Source: Priapulus caudatus | Lineage: Eukaryota > Priapulida > Priapulimorpha > Priapulimorphida > Priapulidae | Length of the DNA stretch: 20,606 nt | Reading direction: 5' to 3' | NCBI RefSeq assembly: GCF_000485595.1 | Contig: NW_014578598.1 | Location: forward strand, 27,696-48,301 | Shown here: positions 11,019 through 19,659 of the stretch, one piece after another | Layout: every line of letters starts with the position of its first letter | How positions within the stretch are numbered: the first letter of the stretch is position 1 | The notes under the pieces: generated by a model | Databases searched by the model: none | Seen by the model: the letters and a program-made list of their open reading frames with translations, nothing else | What the model was told of the DNA's origin: nothing | Translations under genes and position numbers: made by a program

Positions 11019-12419
11019 TACTATACATTAGTATGTATGAGATAATAATTTTAACTCAATAAGTGATTGGTCCCTGCATGTGGCTAGACATGACAGATAC
11101 TACCATACTCACTCCCCTCACTTTCTCTCCAAACAGGGCCAGACTGTTTTCATAGCTGTTGAACGCAGTCTTTCTCATCTAACTTATGGTTTCTATTCCC
11201 ACATTTACAACACTTCCTGCCAAACGTTAGGTAAACATGTTAAAACATTTTATTGCAGTTCCCAGACCCTCTTCATCGTCGTAATCTAAATGTAGCGTTC
11301 TTCGTTCGCTCACGCATTGTAGGTGATGCTCAAATGATTTATCAGTGATTGATTATTGATTTATTGATGATTTATCTATAGATTATCCATAGATGCGATG
11401 TTCGTTTATAGGGCCTGCATACTGCTAAGTTTGCTGTTCATGATCTCTGCTGTGTGCGTATCCGTGAAGGCTGTATATAATCTACTCGAGCACAAGGCGC
11501 CTGAGAAGGTATGATGTCTGCTTCTCACGTAGCAATTAGTGTAATTTTATGCAGTCACACCCGTCTTAATGTATAACGGACACCTGTCTGTATAACCTGT
11601 CATTTTTTACATATCCATTCATTCACTGTTATACAGTGAAACCACCATTATGGAATGGGCACCTGTTTATAATGTACACTTATACATTAATGCCAACTTT
11701 ACACACCTGTGTTAATGGCCACCACAGTAGAACAGTCACTTGTTTCTATAACCTGTCACTCTTGACATATTCCTTCGCTGTTATAGAGTGAAACTATCGT
11801 TATCAAATGGGCACCTGTCTCTAATGGACACGTGTGACGTTTTTCGTAGAGGGACACTTATACACAGTTTTGACTGTGCGTCATATGCCCAAACATTAGC
11901 ACTGCCAGTAAAGTGGTGAAATATTATTCACAGGGGAGAAGTAATGAGTAACGATGAGTGAGGCATATAGGCACTATATGTTTTGGATAGTGGATGCTGT
12001 AGAATTTTAATAGATTTTTGAGGATCGTCTGATGAACACAATGAGAAAGCTTTTTGATCCAGCACTGGCTTGCCATTTTTCTGATTATAATATATTAAAA
12101 AGGTTTTTTTTTCTGTTAATAAGTGGAGAACAGCTATCTGGTGAAACTTCAGAATTCACCCTTCAGAAGCTCAAACTTCTGATTTATTCTTTTTCAAGAA
12201 AATCACAAATACTGACATACTGTAGCTATTAAAATTCGTGCCCAATATAAATTGGGAAGACCCAATGCCGCTCAGAAATTTTCGGCTAAACAATTAAGTA
12301 AGTCGAAGCTCTCAATAAATGGCATAGGTATGTCTTGGTTGATTAACCTGAAACACCTGTTACCACATGGAAAGCTCGTTGCCTTGCAGCTGGCGCATGC
12401 TTCACAGATCGCCAAGTTG

Positions 12420-12507
<88 letters not shown>

Positions 12508-14294
12508 CCTACGGATGCTAAAATGCAAAAATTTTCTAACGGCACGACGTTCGTACAGCACGAATCATTCTCGTAAATTATGGAATCGCTTGAAGCAACG
12601 CGTGATGTGATGATGATTGCAACTCTTTGGTTTGGTGGTCACATTTATAGGGTACTGGCAGTGGCAGCAGCAATAGGGCAGCAGGGGGCGTAGCGAACCC
12701 ATTTTCTTTTGGGGGTGGGGTGAAGCCACGTGCTGGTTGTGTTTTGGGCAGGTGACCATGGGCAATTAATCATATAACGGATCTACATTTCTTTGGGCGA
12801 CTGCCCCTTTCCCCCCACTTGCTATGGCCCTGAATAGTGGTGGTTCATCAATTTTTTACCGTAATAATTTTACATGTGTAAAGTAATCACGATCTATTGT
12901 TCTTTTCACAGCACTTGTCAATTTTCCCGCTGTTCCTCGGCAACACGATCGCTTGCGCGCTCCTCGCTGTTGGCAAGTACTACTTCGGCTTCCAACTGGA
13001 GAGTCGGGCTCTCCTCACAGACGGTGAGATGCGCATAGTTTAGATTCTATTTATTAATTTATTAAAGAAATCCTTTTGTGGCTCCGTTTATGGTCCATAG
13101 GACCTCTGCTACTGACTTTTTTTGGTTTCTGTGAATGGCTTTGTCTAGAAAAGTCAATCTCAGACTCTTAATTTATTAAAGAAATCCATTCGTGTCTCAA
13201 TCGTGGGTCATATGGCTTTTCGCAACTGTCTTGTTTATGGTTTCGGCGACAAGCTTTGTCCAGAAAAGTTACTTGCTGTTATGTGATGTCAAAAGTTATT
13301 ATTAAAGCTGTTATGTCAAAAGCCTGCCATGCAAGTTCTGCTTCTATCTCCCGGATGAACGCGTAGCGCCATCTACTGGCATAATAGTTCATAAATGTAT
13401 CACTTAACAAGTGAGTTCGTTAGCTCATAATTTAAAGTCACAAAAGCCATGTAAATAAATCCCAAAATGCACACAGAGAGCATTTAAAATGAACGCCAAA
13501 TAACAAATAAATATCAGGCGCCGGTTGGGCATCTAGCCCCGGCCTCAGAATAATATATTCCGTGTTCGAGACTGTACCCCCTTTTATCTCTTGTTTTGTG
13601 TTTTTCGTTCTCAGCGTTCAATTCGCTGATCGGCACGTTGATGGGAGCCGTCGTCATGGTGAGCGTGAAGGTGTACGACGTCAACCCGGACATATGGTTT
13701 CTGGATTCTTCGGCCAGCGTCTTCTTTTCTGGGGTGCTCTTCCTGTACGGACTGTGGTAAGATTCAATGTCGTCGTGCGAGTTGATTTTGCGATGTCGTC
13801 GCAGTCAGGGTCGCACTTGTTGTCAGAGTCATCCCGAGTAGTGACGTCGTGATGTTCTAATTGTTCTAAAATAATTCTAAATTGTTCTAAAATAATTCTA
13901 AATTGTTCTAAAATAATTCTAAATTGTTCTAAATAAATCTAAAATGTTCTAATTTACACATGAAGTGTTGTGATGAAGTTATGACATTTTATGGTTTGGA
14001 TTGTCACAACTATGTATGATATTTCTGACAATAGATCCTGGTATGTATTGTAGTCTCGGTATCTAGTGATAGCTGTAGTGTTCTCAATGTACAGCATGTA
14101 AAATATTCACTGTAAATAGTAGTATAACAAATGTAGATGTAATATAATAATTGATAATAAATAATAATAATAATAATAATAATACAGTTATAATATAAGG
14201 AAGAGACTGTATGGTTTTCATTGCTTTTAAATTGTAAGTTCATCATTATTTCTTTACATTTAGGTTGCTCTATCATTCCGTGACTGAGCAATGA
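8248..14294 (+). CDS. TMEM163: TMEM163-like zinc transporter, seven exons, 5' exon missing
   Basis: Joined exons are 8248-8370, 10248-10291, 10852-10946, 11382-11508, 12912-13023, 13615-13756 and 14264-14294. All introns are GT-AG and every phase matches, giving about 223 residues to a TGA. Landmarks in order are YRKFTLVLTAISLL (TM1), LDCLLDFLSSMVVLWRF (TM2, with a DxxxD pair), QHRE, ILLSLLFMISAVCVSVKA (TM3), a TM4 segment ending GKYYFGFQLESRALLTD, AFNSLIGTLMG (TM5), and a final hydrophobic segment from WFLDSS. TMEM163 is a six-helix member of the cation diffusion facilitator superfamily that exports zinc in vesicles and at the plasma membrane. The TM2 aspartates and TDAFNS in TM5 sit where metal is bound. 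Vertebrate TMEM163 is about 290 residues, so the disordered N-terminus and start codon lie upstream, unseen. The C-tail is shorter than in vertebrates. Confidence 0.88.
8424..8544. repeat. Two-copy intronic direct repeat, 69-bp period
   Basis: AAATCTGAGAA, then TTTTTACAAACAGTCA and TTGTATGATAAT-type sequence, occurs at 8424-8479 and again, slightly diverged, at 8493-8544. Confidence 0.85.
8545..10247. other. TMEM163-like intron, AT-rich
   Basis: No further exon, RNA gene or element recognised. A 74-codon open frame at 9610-9834 has no recognisable similarity. Confidence 0.5.
10248..10291 (+). CDS. TMEM163: TMEM163-like exon b (44 nt)
   Basis: The acceptor is TTTTTTCAG and the donor GTAAGT. 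The exon completes ATT with the previous base and reads LSVADNSDAAFAFA, matching the family stretch before the metal-binding aspartates of TM2 (family form S-A-x-x-F-x-F-A-F-D). It is very short and would be missed by most gene finders. Confidence 0.8.
10852..10946 (+). CDS. TMEM163: TMEM163-like exon c (TM2, VLWRF motif)
   Basis: The acceptor is ATTTTCAG and the donor GTGAGT. The exon reads LDCLLDFLSSMVVLWRFFGK and then VGNLYSQHREK, leaving CT. This is the most diagnostic part of the family: DxxxDxLSS, VLWR and HRE all align with vertebrate TMEM163. Confidence 0.92.
10974..11019. repeat. (AAT)n microsatellite
   Basis: Uninterrupted ATA/AAT triplets begin 27 bases after the donor of the third exon. 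The open frames that run into it (Asn and Ile runs) are artefacts. Confidence 0.95.
11382..11508 (+). CDS. TMEM163: TMEM163-like exon d (TM3)
   Basis: The acceptor CTATAG before 11382 gives phase 1, completing a leucine codon with the previous CT. The exon then reads LSIDAMFVYRACILLSLLFM and on to EHKAPEK. The donor is GTATGA. A second AG at 11391-11392 would break the frame and is not favoured. Confidence 0.82.
11587..11819. repeat. Duplicated pogo/Tigger-like TIR sequence in intron
   Basis: A block of about 80 bp (TATAACCTGTCA, ACATAT, CTGTTATA, AGTGAAAC, ATGGGCACCTGT) occurs at 11587-11666 and again at 11741-11819. TACAGTGAAACCACCATTAT with an internal GGCACCTGT resembles the TA-flanked termini of pogo/Tigger elements (Tc1/mariner superfamily). 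A further related GGACACCTGTCTG lies just upstream. No transposase is present. This is probably a decayed non-autonomous copy. Confidence 0.5.
12420..12504. repeat. (TA)n microsatellite
   Basis: About 80 bases of uninterrupted TA. The Tyr-Ile open frames on both strands here are products of the repeat. Confidence 0.97.
12912..13023 (+). CDS. TMEM163: TMEM163-like exon e (TM4 into TM5)
   Basis: The acceptor is CTTTTCACAG and the donor GTGAGA. The exon reads HLSIFPLFLGNTIACALLAV, then GKYYFGFQLESRALLTD, leaving G. It matches the family pattern of a TM4 ending KFMLG...SRALITD. The final aspartate is the first ligand of the TM5 site. Confidence 0.9.
13054..13270. repeat. Two-copy intronic direct repeat, 114-bp period
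   Basis: TTAATTTATTAAAGAAATCC followed by GTCATATGG-type and GGCTTTGTC.AGAAAAGT sequence occurs at 13054-13153 and again at 13168-13270 with substitutions. Confidence 0.8.
13615..13756 (+). CDS. TMEM163: TMEM163-like exon f (TM5 and TM6)
   Basis: The acceptor is CGTTCTCAG and the donor GTAAGA. It completes an alanine codon and reads FNSLIGTLMGAVVMVSVKVY, then DVNPDIWFLDSSASVFFSGV and LFLYGL, leaving TG. It is GC-richer than its flanking introns. Confidence 0.92.
13859..13953. repeat. Minisatellite, about 22-bp unit, four copies
   Basis: TTGTTCTAAAATAATTCTAA repeats in tandem about 100 bases after the donor of the penultimate exon. The later copies have small deletions. Confidence 0.92.
14149..14184. 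repeat. (AAT)n microsatellite
   Basis: AATAAT triplets sit shortly before the last TMEM163-like exon. They create AATAAA-like strings that are intronic in this model. Confidence 0.9.
14264..14294 (+). CDS. TMEM163: TMEM163-like terminal exon
   Basis: After the acceptor TTTACATTTAG the exon completes TGG (Trp) and reads LLYHSVTEQ followed by TGA. The short C-terminus lacks the longer basic tail of vertebrate members. The 3'UTR follows. Confidence 0.8.
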
Positions 14295-15610
14295 TGAATT
14301 CCTGCAGCGTGGTAGGTGACATGATACCTGTCAACGAATTCAATTTGGCCACTAAGCACGAATCGTCAACACCAACTAGTATGGCAATATATTAATATAA
14401 CTTTGGAGGGCTTATTTTATGTAGTATGAGAGCATTGCATGGTACAGTGTCTTGGTAAAGCTGAAAAATGTTGGTGGATGTAGAGTGAGCACACGTGGAT
14501 TCAAGCAGGGCTTTACAGTTGCGTGTCTCTATATGCTGTTTATAAACGAATCTTCGTCTTGGCTTTGTCCATATAGATAATTTTGTATTAGCCAAGATTT
14601 CAATCGAAGTTTCTGCTTTCCACTCATTACGAGTTTACTATTATGTGGGAATACGAAATTTTTTTTTTTTCTGAAAGTGAAAGAGAGGGAGAGGGAACGA
14701 AAGAGAGATAGATAGATAGAGAGAGCAAGATCGATAGATGTTTATCGCACATATCGGACGACGTTCAGTGCAGCTATGACACGGTATTTGTGATCCCGGG
14801 GGCTCAAAAGGGTTATTTGCTCTATCGTATGTTCAACGAGTAATAACATGCATGCATTTATTTTCTGTAATGATGTGAACCTTTTTTAAGTGCCTTATAC
14901 ATTTACTTCTCAATATATATATATATATATACGTTAACTTATAAAATTGTTAAGGGTGTGGACAAAGTTGTGTGCTTACATTCGTAATGACGTTTTTTTT
15001 CACATTGAACAGATATTTATTAGATAATGTTTTTCTGTGGTATAGAGGTGACTGCTACCGTCCTGTGCCTTTGCTGGTGTTAAGAACACTGGTGCTTGTT
15101 TAGCAATTTGTGCCATTAATTTGTAAATTTTTGTGATAATATGAAAGGCAGTTGTTCTACGTGGTTATTAGCGTAACGTTACTAATCATTGTCGTTCCCC
15201 GCAATAATATTGTAAATATATATAATACGTGCAATACATCTTTATATCGTATTTTTCAAGTGTAAATGTATCAATATATTTGGCTTCCGTATGTTCATGC
15301 GGAGTTATTTATAATCAACATATATATGGCGTGACCGTTAAATGTCTGTGTAGACGATAAATGAACTGGTCCAGTGATTAGTGATTGTGACTCCTTCCCG
15401 ACAGTTATGTGAAAATTTGTTTGAACATGCATGTTGGTGTAGGCTTTCCTCTGAACTTTTTTTTCTCCAAATATTCTTGATGTGTACGGCGTTGCTGTGT
15501 TACAGTTGTTGTTGTTATTTAGACCATTTGCACTGTTCGACCAATTCAAATTAAGTTTGGAAAGTTTTGGTGGATTTTGTGCAATAAATGTCAGTGTGAA
15601 AAACTTATTG
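14295..15610 (+). other. Probable 3'UTR of the TMEM163-like gene
   Basis: AT-rich sequence after the stop without further coding potential. It carries a purine-rich GA/GATA tract (about 14680-14730) and a (TA)n run (14913-14930). The extent is inferred from the first good AATAAA downstream. Confidence 0.45.
15583..15588 (+). terminator. Candidate polyadenylation signal AATAAA
   Basis: First canonical AATAAA found after the TMEM163-like stop codon, about 1.3 kb downstream, followed by GT-rich sequence (TGTCAGTGTG). Transcript ends cannot be seen from sequence alone. Confidence 0.4.
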
Positions 15611-16023
15611 GAAACTCGTCTGCATAAAATGATTTCAGACGAATATACGAAATTCATCTGCTGTGGGTTTAATGACTAGCGAAATACTTTTTTTTTCTCA
15701 AAATTGGTATGCCAAGCAAATTTATTGACAATACATTGGTTCTGACATGGGCATGTGTTCGACTATTTAGCAGTATTTACAACGTACACAGTTACGTCAT
15801 ATTTAGTATACGTGATGTTTATTTCAAAGTATTTATCTACACAAATTCAGGGTATCATTGTATGACCAGAGGTCGTGTTATTTTGGTTTAGTAGCTGGTT
15901 GGGTTGCATATAGGATTTATAGATCTGAATAATGATGATCTGCAGCAACCATGCATCTGCAAGTGGTAGTGTAGTGGCCCTAGAGGTGACCACACTGGAC
16001 TTTCACACGTGCTGTGGTTGGCA
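15611..16023. other. Intergenic, nothing recognised
   Basis: Short open frames only (for example 15709-15891 plus), with no recognisable similarity. Confidence 0.4.
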
Positions 16024-16445
16024 CATGTAATTTATTTGCGTCGGGATCATTTTCCGCTCCTGCCGTGAAGGTATGAGGTGATGCAGTAGCAAGAAAAACC
16101 CCAGAGTGAAATGAACGCAAGTCCTTAGATAGTCTTTATACAACGGATGGTTTTATTCATCGTTTACGAATAACATGAATAACGTTCACTGCACGTATCT
16201 CAAATATAGCGTAGAGAGATATATATATATATATTTACTCATGTCACGTTTACGTTACCTCGTTAGGTGATTACACGTTTAACTTAACTCTTAGCAATTC
16301 TACTGTTAATATTGTAGCCGTCTGACTCTCCCCGTCGTGTGCTCCGCGGCTCGGCGCGAGTTCGTGGGTTGGCAGTGTGTCTCCCTGTCCGGGGTAGGCT
16401 CTCCCTCCGATGGTGTGTGTGCGCTCTCTCGAGCGCGCGCGTGAT

Positions 16446-16532
16446 CGTTCGTTCGTTCGTTCGTTCGTTCGTTCGTTCGTTCGTTCGTTCGTTCGTTTGT
16501 TTGTTTGTTTGTTTATTCGTTTGTTCGTTCGT
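16446..16532. repeat. (CGTT)n then (TGTT)n microsatellite
   Basis: CGTT tetramers run from 16446 and change to TGTT units near 16496, then return to CGTT. The minus-strand open frame reads as NERT and NKQT repeats because the 4-bp unit cycles through three frames. It is not a gene. Confidence 0.95.
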
Positions 16533-16575
16533 GGCCGTCCGAAGACCGACTGATTTTACCGTTGGCTCTTGGCTG

Positions 16576-16583
16576 CTTATATA
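16576..16583 (-). promoter_or_regulatory. TATA-box-like element
   Basis: TATATAAG followed by CAGCC on the minus strand, just before the (AACG)n tract within the GC-rich insertion. It is a good match to a core promoter TATA box, but no downstream gene is identified. Confidence 0.35.
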
Positions 16584-16639
16584 GGACCCTGCGGTGACGT
16601 AGGAACCTGGCAGTGCCTCCCTCTCCCGTGCCTCATGTG

Positions 16640-16830
16640 ACTGGGTGTTGTCACCCCCCTCGCTTGACACGTGTACAGGTGATGCAACCCCCTTGGTCCA
16701 GTATATGCACGAGCGTCACACCCCCTGTCTGCCACGTGCTCGGCCGGTGCAACTCCCTCGCCCGGCGCGTGTACGTGGTGGCGCAACTCCCTGATCTCCC
16801 ACATCTGGTAGCTGTGGGAGCCGCCTCCCC
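16640..16830. repeat. Degenerate GC-rich tandem array, about 48-bp unit
   Basis: Units built on a pattern of CACGTG, TNNNGGTGNNGCAACNCCCT and GC recur three to four times with high divergence inside the insertion. The boundaries are approximate. Confidence 0.55.
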
Positions 16831-16980
16831 CGCGCTTGTCTGTGTCGTTGGGAAAAACGTGTTTACCTGTCGCCAGGAAACTTTTTATCCCTGTTGCTGT
16901 TGAACTGGTCTCTGGTTTGTATGACGTCATCCCCCCTGAAATCTCCACAGTAGCGTATTGTCCGACCATGTAATTTATTT

Positions 16981-17579
16981 ATTTTAGCAACACTGTGCCA
17001 AAGTTATGGTAGAAGAAACTGCACTAGTACTGTGTTGGTTCGAAACGCGAATTGTCTTTATTGATATTTATTTACATGTAATCAATATAGTGAACACGGT
17101 GGACGGATCAAACATAATAGTGTTTCTCGATCATCGCCTTTCACCAGTAACAAGTTTACATTGCCATGTAAATGTTGTTTGCAAATTATTAGGTAATAAT
17201 ACAATTGTCTAAAGTAAGACCATGTAACACTGTTTGCTTTTTCCTGTGCAATGTGGTTGTGCATTTGCACATTATTCTAACTGAGGAATTCGTGCATGAC
17301 CACACCAACTCGTTTCTTCACGCATATAAGAATGAAGGGATACAGATTCAAACTGTCAGCTTGGCCATGTTGCCAAAATACATTAAAATGATGTGAAAAA
17401 TTGTGGTGCACAGACCATTCTCACGAAAGGAGTACTACAGTAAGAGTATTTCAATTTCAAAAATCCAAAACCACATCTAGCGTAGCGACAGACGTTAAAC
17501 CACTTTTAGGCCATTAGGACTTTTATTAACAGTACTTTCTCATCATCAAACATACCATAATATATAGCGTTCAACATTC
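16981..17579. other. Intergenic between convergent genes, nothing recognised
   Basis: AT-rich, with short frames on both strands that resemble no family. In particular, no AP-4 beta hinge or ear exon is seen on the minus strand here. Confidence 0.45.
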
Positions 17580-17585
17580 TTTAAT
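17580..17585 (-). terminator. Candidate polyadenylation signal ATTAAA
   Basis: ATTAAA on the minus strand lies about 47 bases after the AP-4 beta stop codon. This is a plausible short 3'UTR and supports the gene really ending at this exon. Confidence 0.5.
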
Positions 17586-17632
17586 TACATAACTGTACAG
17601 TTTGTTTAAACAGCACACGTTCAACAACCATT

Positions 17633-19330
17633 TCACGCGTCTTTGGGTGACGCTGTCCCTCTAGAATCGTCCTCTAAATCCGCCGTTGCTTTAGAATCGT
17701 CCTCTAAATCCGCCGTTGCTTTAGAATCGTCCTCTAAATCCGCCGTTGCTTTAGAATCGTCCTCGAAACCCGCCGGCACCGCATCACGACCGCCATCGCG
17801 GATTTCGCCCAGCACGACCTTCCTCGCGAGCTCAAGGTCGTCATCCATCTTGAGAAGGTTGTAGAGGAGGATCGCGCGGCCGCGTACCGGCTCGTGCGGC
17901 GACGCCGCGCACGTCTCCATCACCCTCCCCAGCAGGTCCTGCATCTCCGCCGGCCGCCGCAGAAACAAGCGAACGCTCGCCGTCAGGAAAGCGAGCGCGA
18001 CGCCGGCGGCGTCCGACGACGCGAAACCCTCGAGGAGCCGCTCGAGAACGTAGGGGGCGCCGTCGATCGCGTCCCCGCGTTCGCCGAGGATCTCGCAGAG
18101 GGCGCCGCGCGAGTCGTCGTCGTCGCCGGCGGCCATCCCCGCCGCCGCCGTCTCCGCGAGGCGGTTCGCGAACTCGCGGTCGTCGAGCGGCCACGCGCGC
18201 GCGACCGCCAGCACGCAGCGCGTGACGTGCGGACGCCGAAGCTCCAGCAGCCGCACAAAGACGTCGCCGACCCTCGCCCTGCACTCCCCCGCGAAGCGCG
18301 CCGCGATATCCCCCAGCAGCGCGGCAGCAGCCTCCGCGACCGCCGCGTCGTCGTCCATGCAGCACGGCAGCACCTCGTCGACGATCTCGGCGGCGGAGGC
18401 GTCGTCGGCAGCGAGGCGGGGGAGCAGTCGAAGCTTCGCGACCTTGACGTACGGCGGCTCGTTGTGGCGGCAGAAGAAGCGGCGGCGGAGCCGGCGGCGG
18501 CCGCGGAACGGCGCGAGAGATTCGTCGGCGTGGCGGCGGAGGAACGCGAGCACGAACGCGATCGTCTCGTAGTCGGTCGTCGCGAGCGCGGCGGCGAGTG
18601 GCGCCCCCGCGCGGGCCCACACGTCGGCGCGCGCGCCCGGAACTTCCGCCGTCAGCCGCAGGAAGAGCTCGACGGCGGCGACGACGCCTGCGACGCCGCC
18701 GGTGGCGCCCCCTAGCAGCGCGTCGCAGGCGTTCATCAGGTCGACGGCCTCGTCGCGCGACCGCGGCGCGTACCGCGACAGCGTCGCGACGACGCGCGCC
18801 GCGCCCCACGGCGAAAACTCCGGCAGACGCGCCGCAAGGTGGCGCACCATGCTGCGGTTCACGGCGACGCCTCCCTCGTCCGCTAGCGCGTCGTCGAGCG
18901 CGGCGAGCGCGTTGCTGACGACGATCGGGTCCGGGTCGCGGACGAGCTCGTATAGACGGTCGACGACGACGTCCGCGAACTCGGGGCGCGATCGAACGAG
19001 CCGCGCGGCGGCGACGACGGCGGCGCGGCGCACGTGCGCGCTCGCGTCCCGCGTCGCCTCGAGCGCGGCCCGCTCGGCCGCGTCGCCCGCCGACGCGCAG
19101 CAACAAGAGAGCGCGCGTACGGCGAGCACGCGGACGGACGGGTCGGGGTCACGGAGGTCGCGAAGGAGCGTGTTCACGACGAGGAGCGAGAGGTCGGGGC
19201 GTCGCGCTGCGTTACAGCGAATGATCTCACACGAGAGCTTCTTCGAGACGACGTCCCGGCTCGTCACGCACTTGGCGACCTCCGATAGAACGTCGTTGAC
19301 GTCGACTCCCTGCGTGTGCAGCCTGAGAAC
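17633..19330 (-). CDS. AP4B1: AP-4 complex beta subunit, trunk, 3'-terminal exon
   Basis: A single 565-codon exon with a phase-0 acceptor (GGGCAG, then GTT CTC AGG) and a TGA at 17633. It starts VLRLHTQGVDVNDVL, aligning with vertebrate AP4B1 from about residue 34, so about 30 residues lie upstream. Diagnostic matches are SKKLSCEI, RPDLSLLVVNTL, DPDPSVRVLAVRAL, LYELVRDPDPIVV, EGGVAVN, WGAARV, RYAPRSRDE, NEPPYVKVAKLRLL, GDAIDGAPYVLERLLEGF and RPAEMQDLLGRVM. They cover the whole adaptin N HEAT-repeat trunk. AP-4 is a clathrin-independent coat at the trans-Golgi network, and beta pairs with epsilon. After LARKVVLGEIRDGG the protein switches to a low-complexity DDSKATADLE tail and stops. The roughly 110-residue ear that binds tepsin in vertebrates, and most of the hinge, are absent. 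The exon is very GC- and CpG-rich, so other frames are also open. The match is to AP-4 rather than AP-1/2 beta (QEGG, YAPRS, APYVLE). Confidence 0.9.
   Translation of the reverse strand, partial: VLRLHTQGVDVNDVLSEVAKCVTSRDVVSKKLSCEIIRCNAARRPDLSLLVVNTLLRDLRDPDPSVRVLAVRALSCCCASAGDAAERAALEATRDASAHVRRAAVVAAARLVRSRPEFADVVVDRLYELVRDPDPIVVSNALAALDDALADEGGVAVNRSMVRHLAARLPEFSPWGAARVVATLSRYAPRSRDEAVDLMNACDALLGGATGGVAGVVAAVELFLRLTAEVPGARADVWARAGAPLAAALATTDYETIAFVLAFLRRHADESLAPFRGRRRLRRRFFCRHNEPPYVKVAKLRLLPRLAADDASAAEIVDEVLPCCMDDDAAVAEAAAALLGDIAARFAGECRARVGDVFVRLLELRRPHVTRCVLAVARAWPLDDREFANRLAETAAAGMAAGDDDDSRGALCEILGERGDAIDGAPYVLERLLEGFASSDAAGVALAFLTASVRLFLRRPAEMQDLLGRVMETCAASPHEPVRGRAILLYNLLKMDDDLELARKVVLGEIRDGGRDAVPAGFEDDSKATADLEDDSKATADLEDDSKATADLEDDSRGTASPKDA
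17661..17780 (-). repeat. 30-bp in-frame tandem repeat in AP-4 beta tail
   Basis: Four copies of a 30-nt unit encode DDSKATADLE three times and a diverged fourth copy. The three inner copies are nearly identical at DNA level, so the expansion is recent. An acidic, low-complexity tail replaces the usual hinge. Confidence 0.93.
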
Positions 19331-19470
19331 CTGCCCGCGGCATTAATATTATTATTATTATATTATTACATAGTTAGTATAATATAATAACACACCTTTC
19401 CTGAGGCTTCGCAGCTTAGAACCTGCCGGCTACATTAATATTATTAATATTATATTATTACATAGTACTA
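19322..19470. repeat. Tandem duplication of the AP-4 beta 3' splice-site region
   Basis: On the minus strand, GTAATAATATAATA, then ATATTAATG, GGCAGGTTCT and AG recur in two copies about 93 bases apart (19322-19375 and 19415-19470). The copy nearer the exon is the working acceptor. The outer copy retains a CAG/GTTCTAAG acceptor. Confidence 0.8.
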
Positions 19471-19565
19471 TTAGTAGGCTATTAGTATTACTAGTATTAG
19501 TAGTAATAGTACTAACTACTATATTATATTACCTGATTACATATATTCACTACAATTACATTTAT

Positions 19566-19567
<2 letters not shown>

Positions 19568-19610
<43 letters not shown>
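19568..19610. repeat. (ATC)n microsatellite
   Basis: Fourteen perfect ATC triplets within the AP-4 beta upstream intron. Confidence 0.97.
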
Positions 19611-19659
19611 CAACCCCAACCTAAAGTCTACCTAACCCACATACACAGATCTGTAACTC

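Larger units (their letters stand above)
16024..16980 (-). mobile_element. GC-rich insertion flanked by 14-bp direct repeats
   Basis: CATGTAATTTATTT occurs exactly at 16024-16037 and again at 16967-16980, bracketing 929 bases far richer in GC than the surroundings. The ends show only a 5-bp inverted match (GTCGG). Read on the minus strand it has, in order, a GC-rich degenerate tandem array, a TATA-box-like TATATAAG, a (AACG)n tract and an AATAAA near its far end (about 16150). This promoter-to-polyA layout resembles a retroelement LTR. However, the terminal TG...CA and the 4-6 bp duplication of LTR elements are absent. The class is unknown. Confidence 0.5.

Noticed and set aside
12252-12561. 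Frames with long Tyr-Ile runs on both strands
   Set aside because: They are translations of the (TA)n microsatellite in an intron.
16284-16670. Minus-strand frame with NERT/NKQT repeats
   Set aside because: It is produced by the (CGTT)n microsatellite, with no conserved domain.
17030-17050. tRNA T-loop-like GGTTCGAAAC
   Set aside because: No matching D-arm, anticodon arm or acceptor stem could be laid out around it.
17841-19106. 421-codon Arg/Ala-rich minus-strand frame and several plus-strand frames over the AP-4 beta exon
   Set aside because: These are shadow frames caused by extreme GC content and lack of stop codons. The AP-4 beta frame carries all the recognisable similarity.
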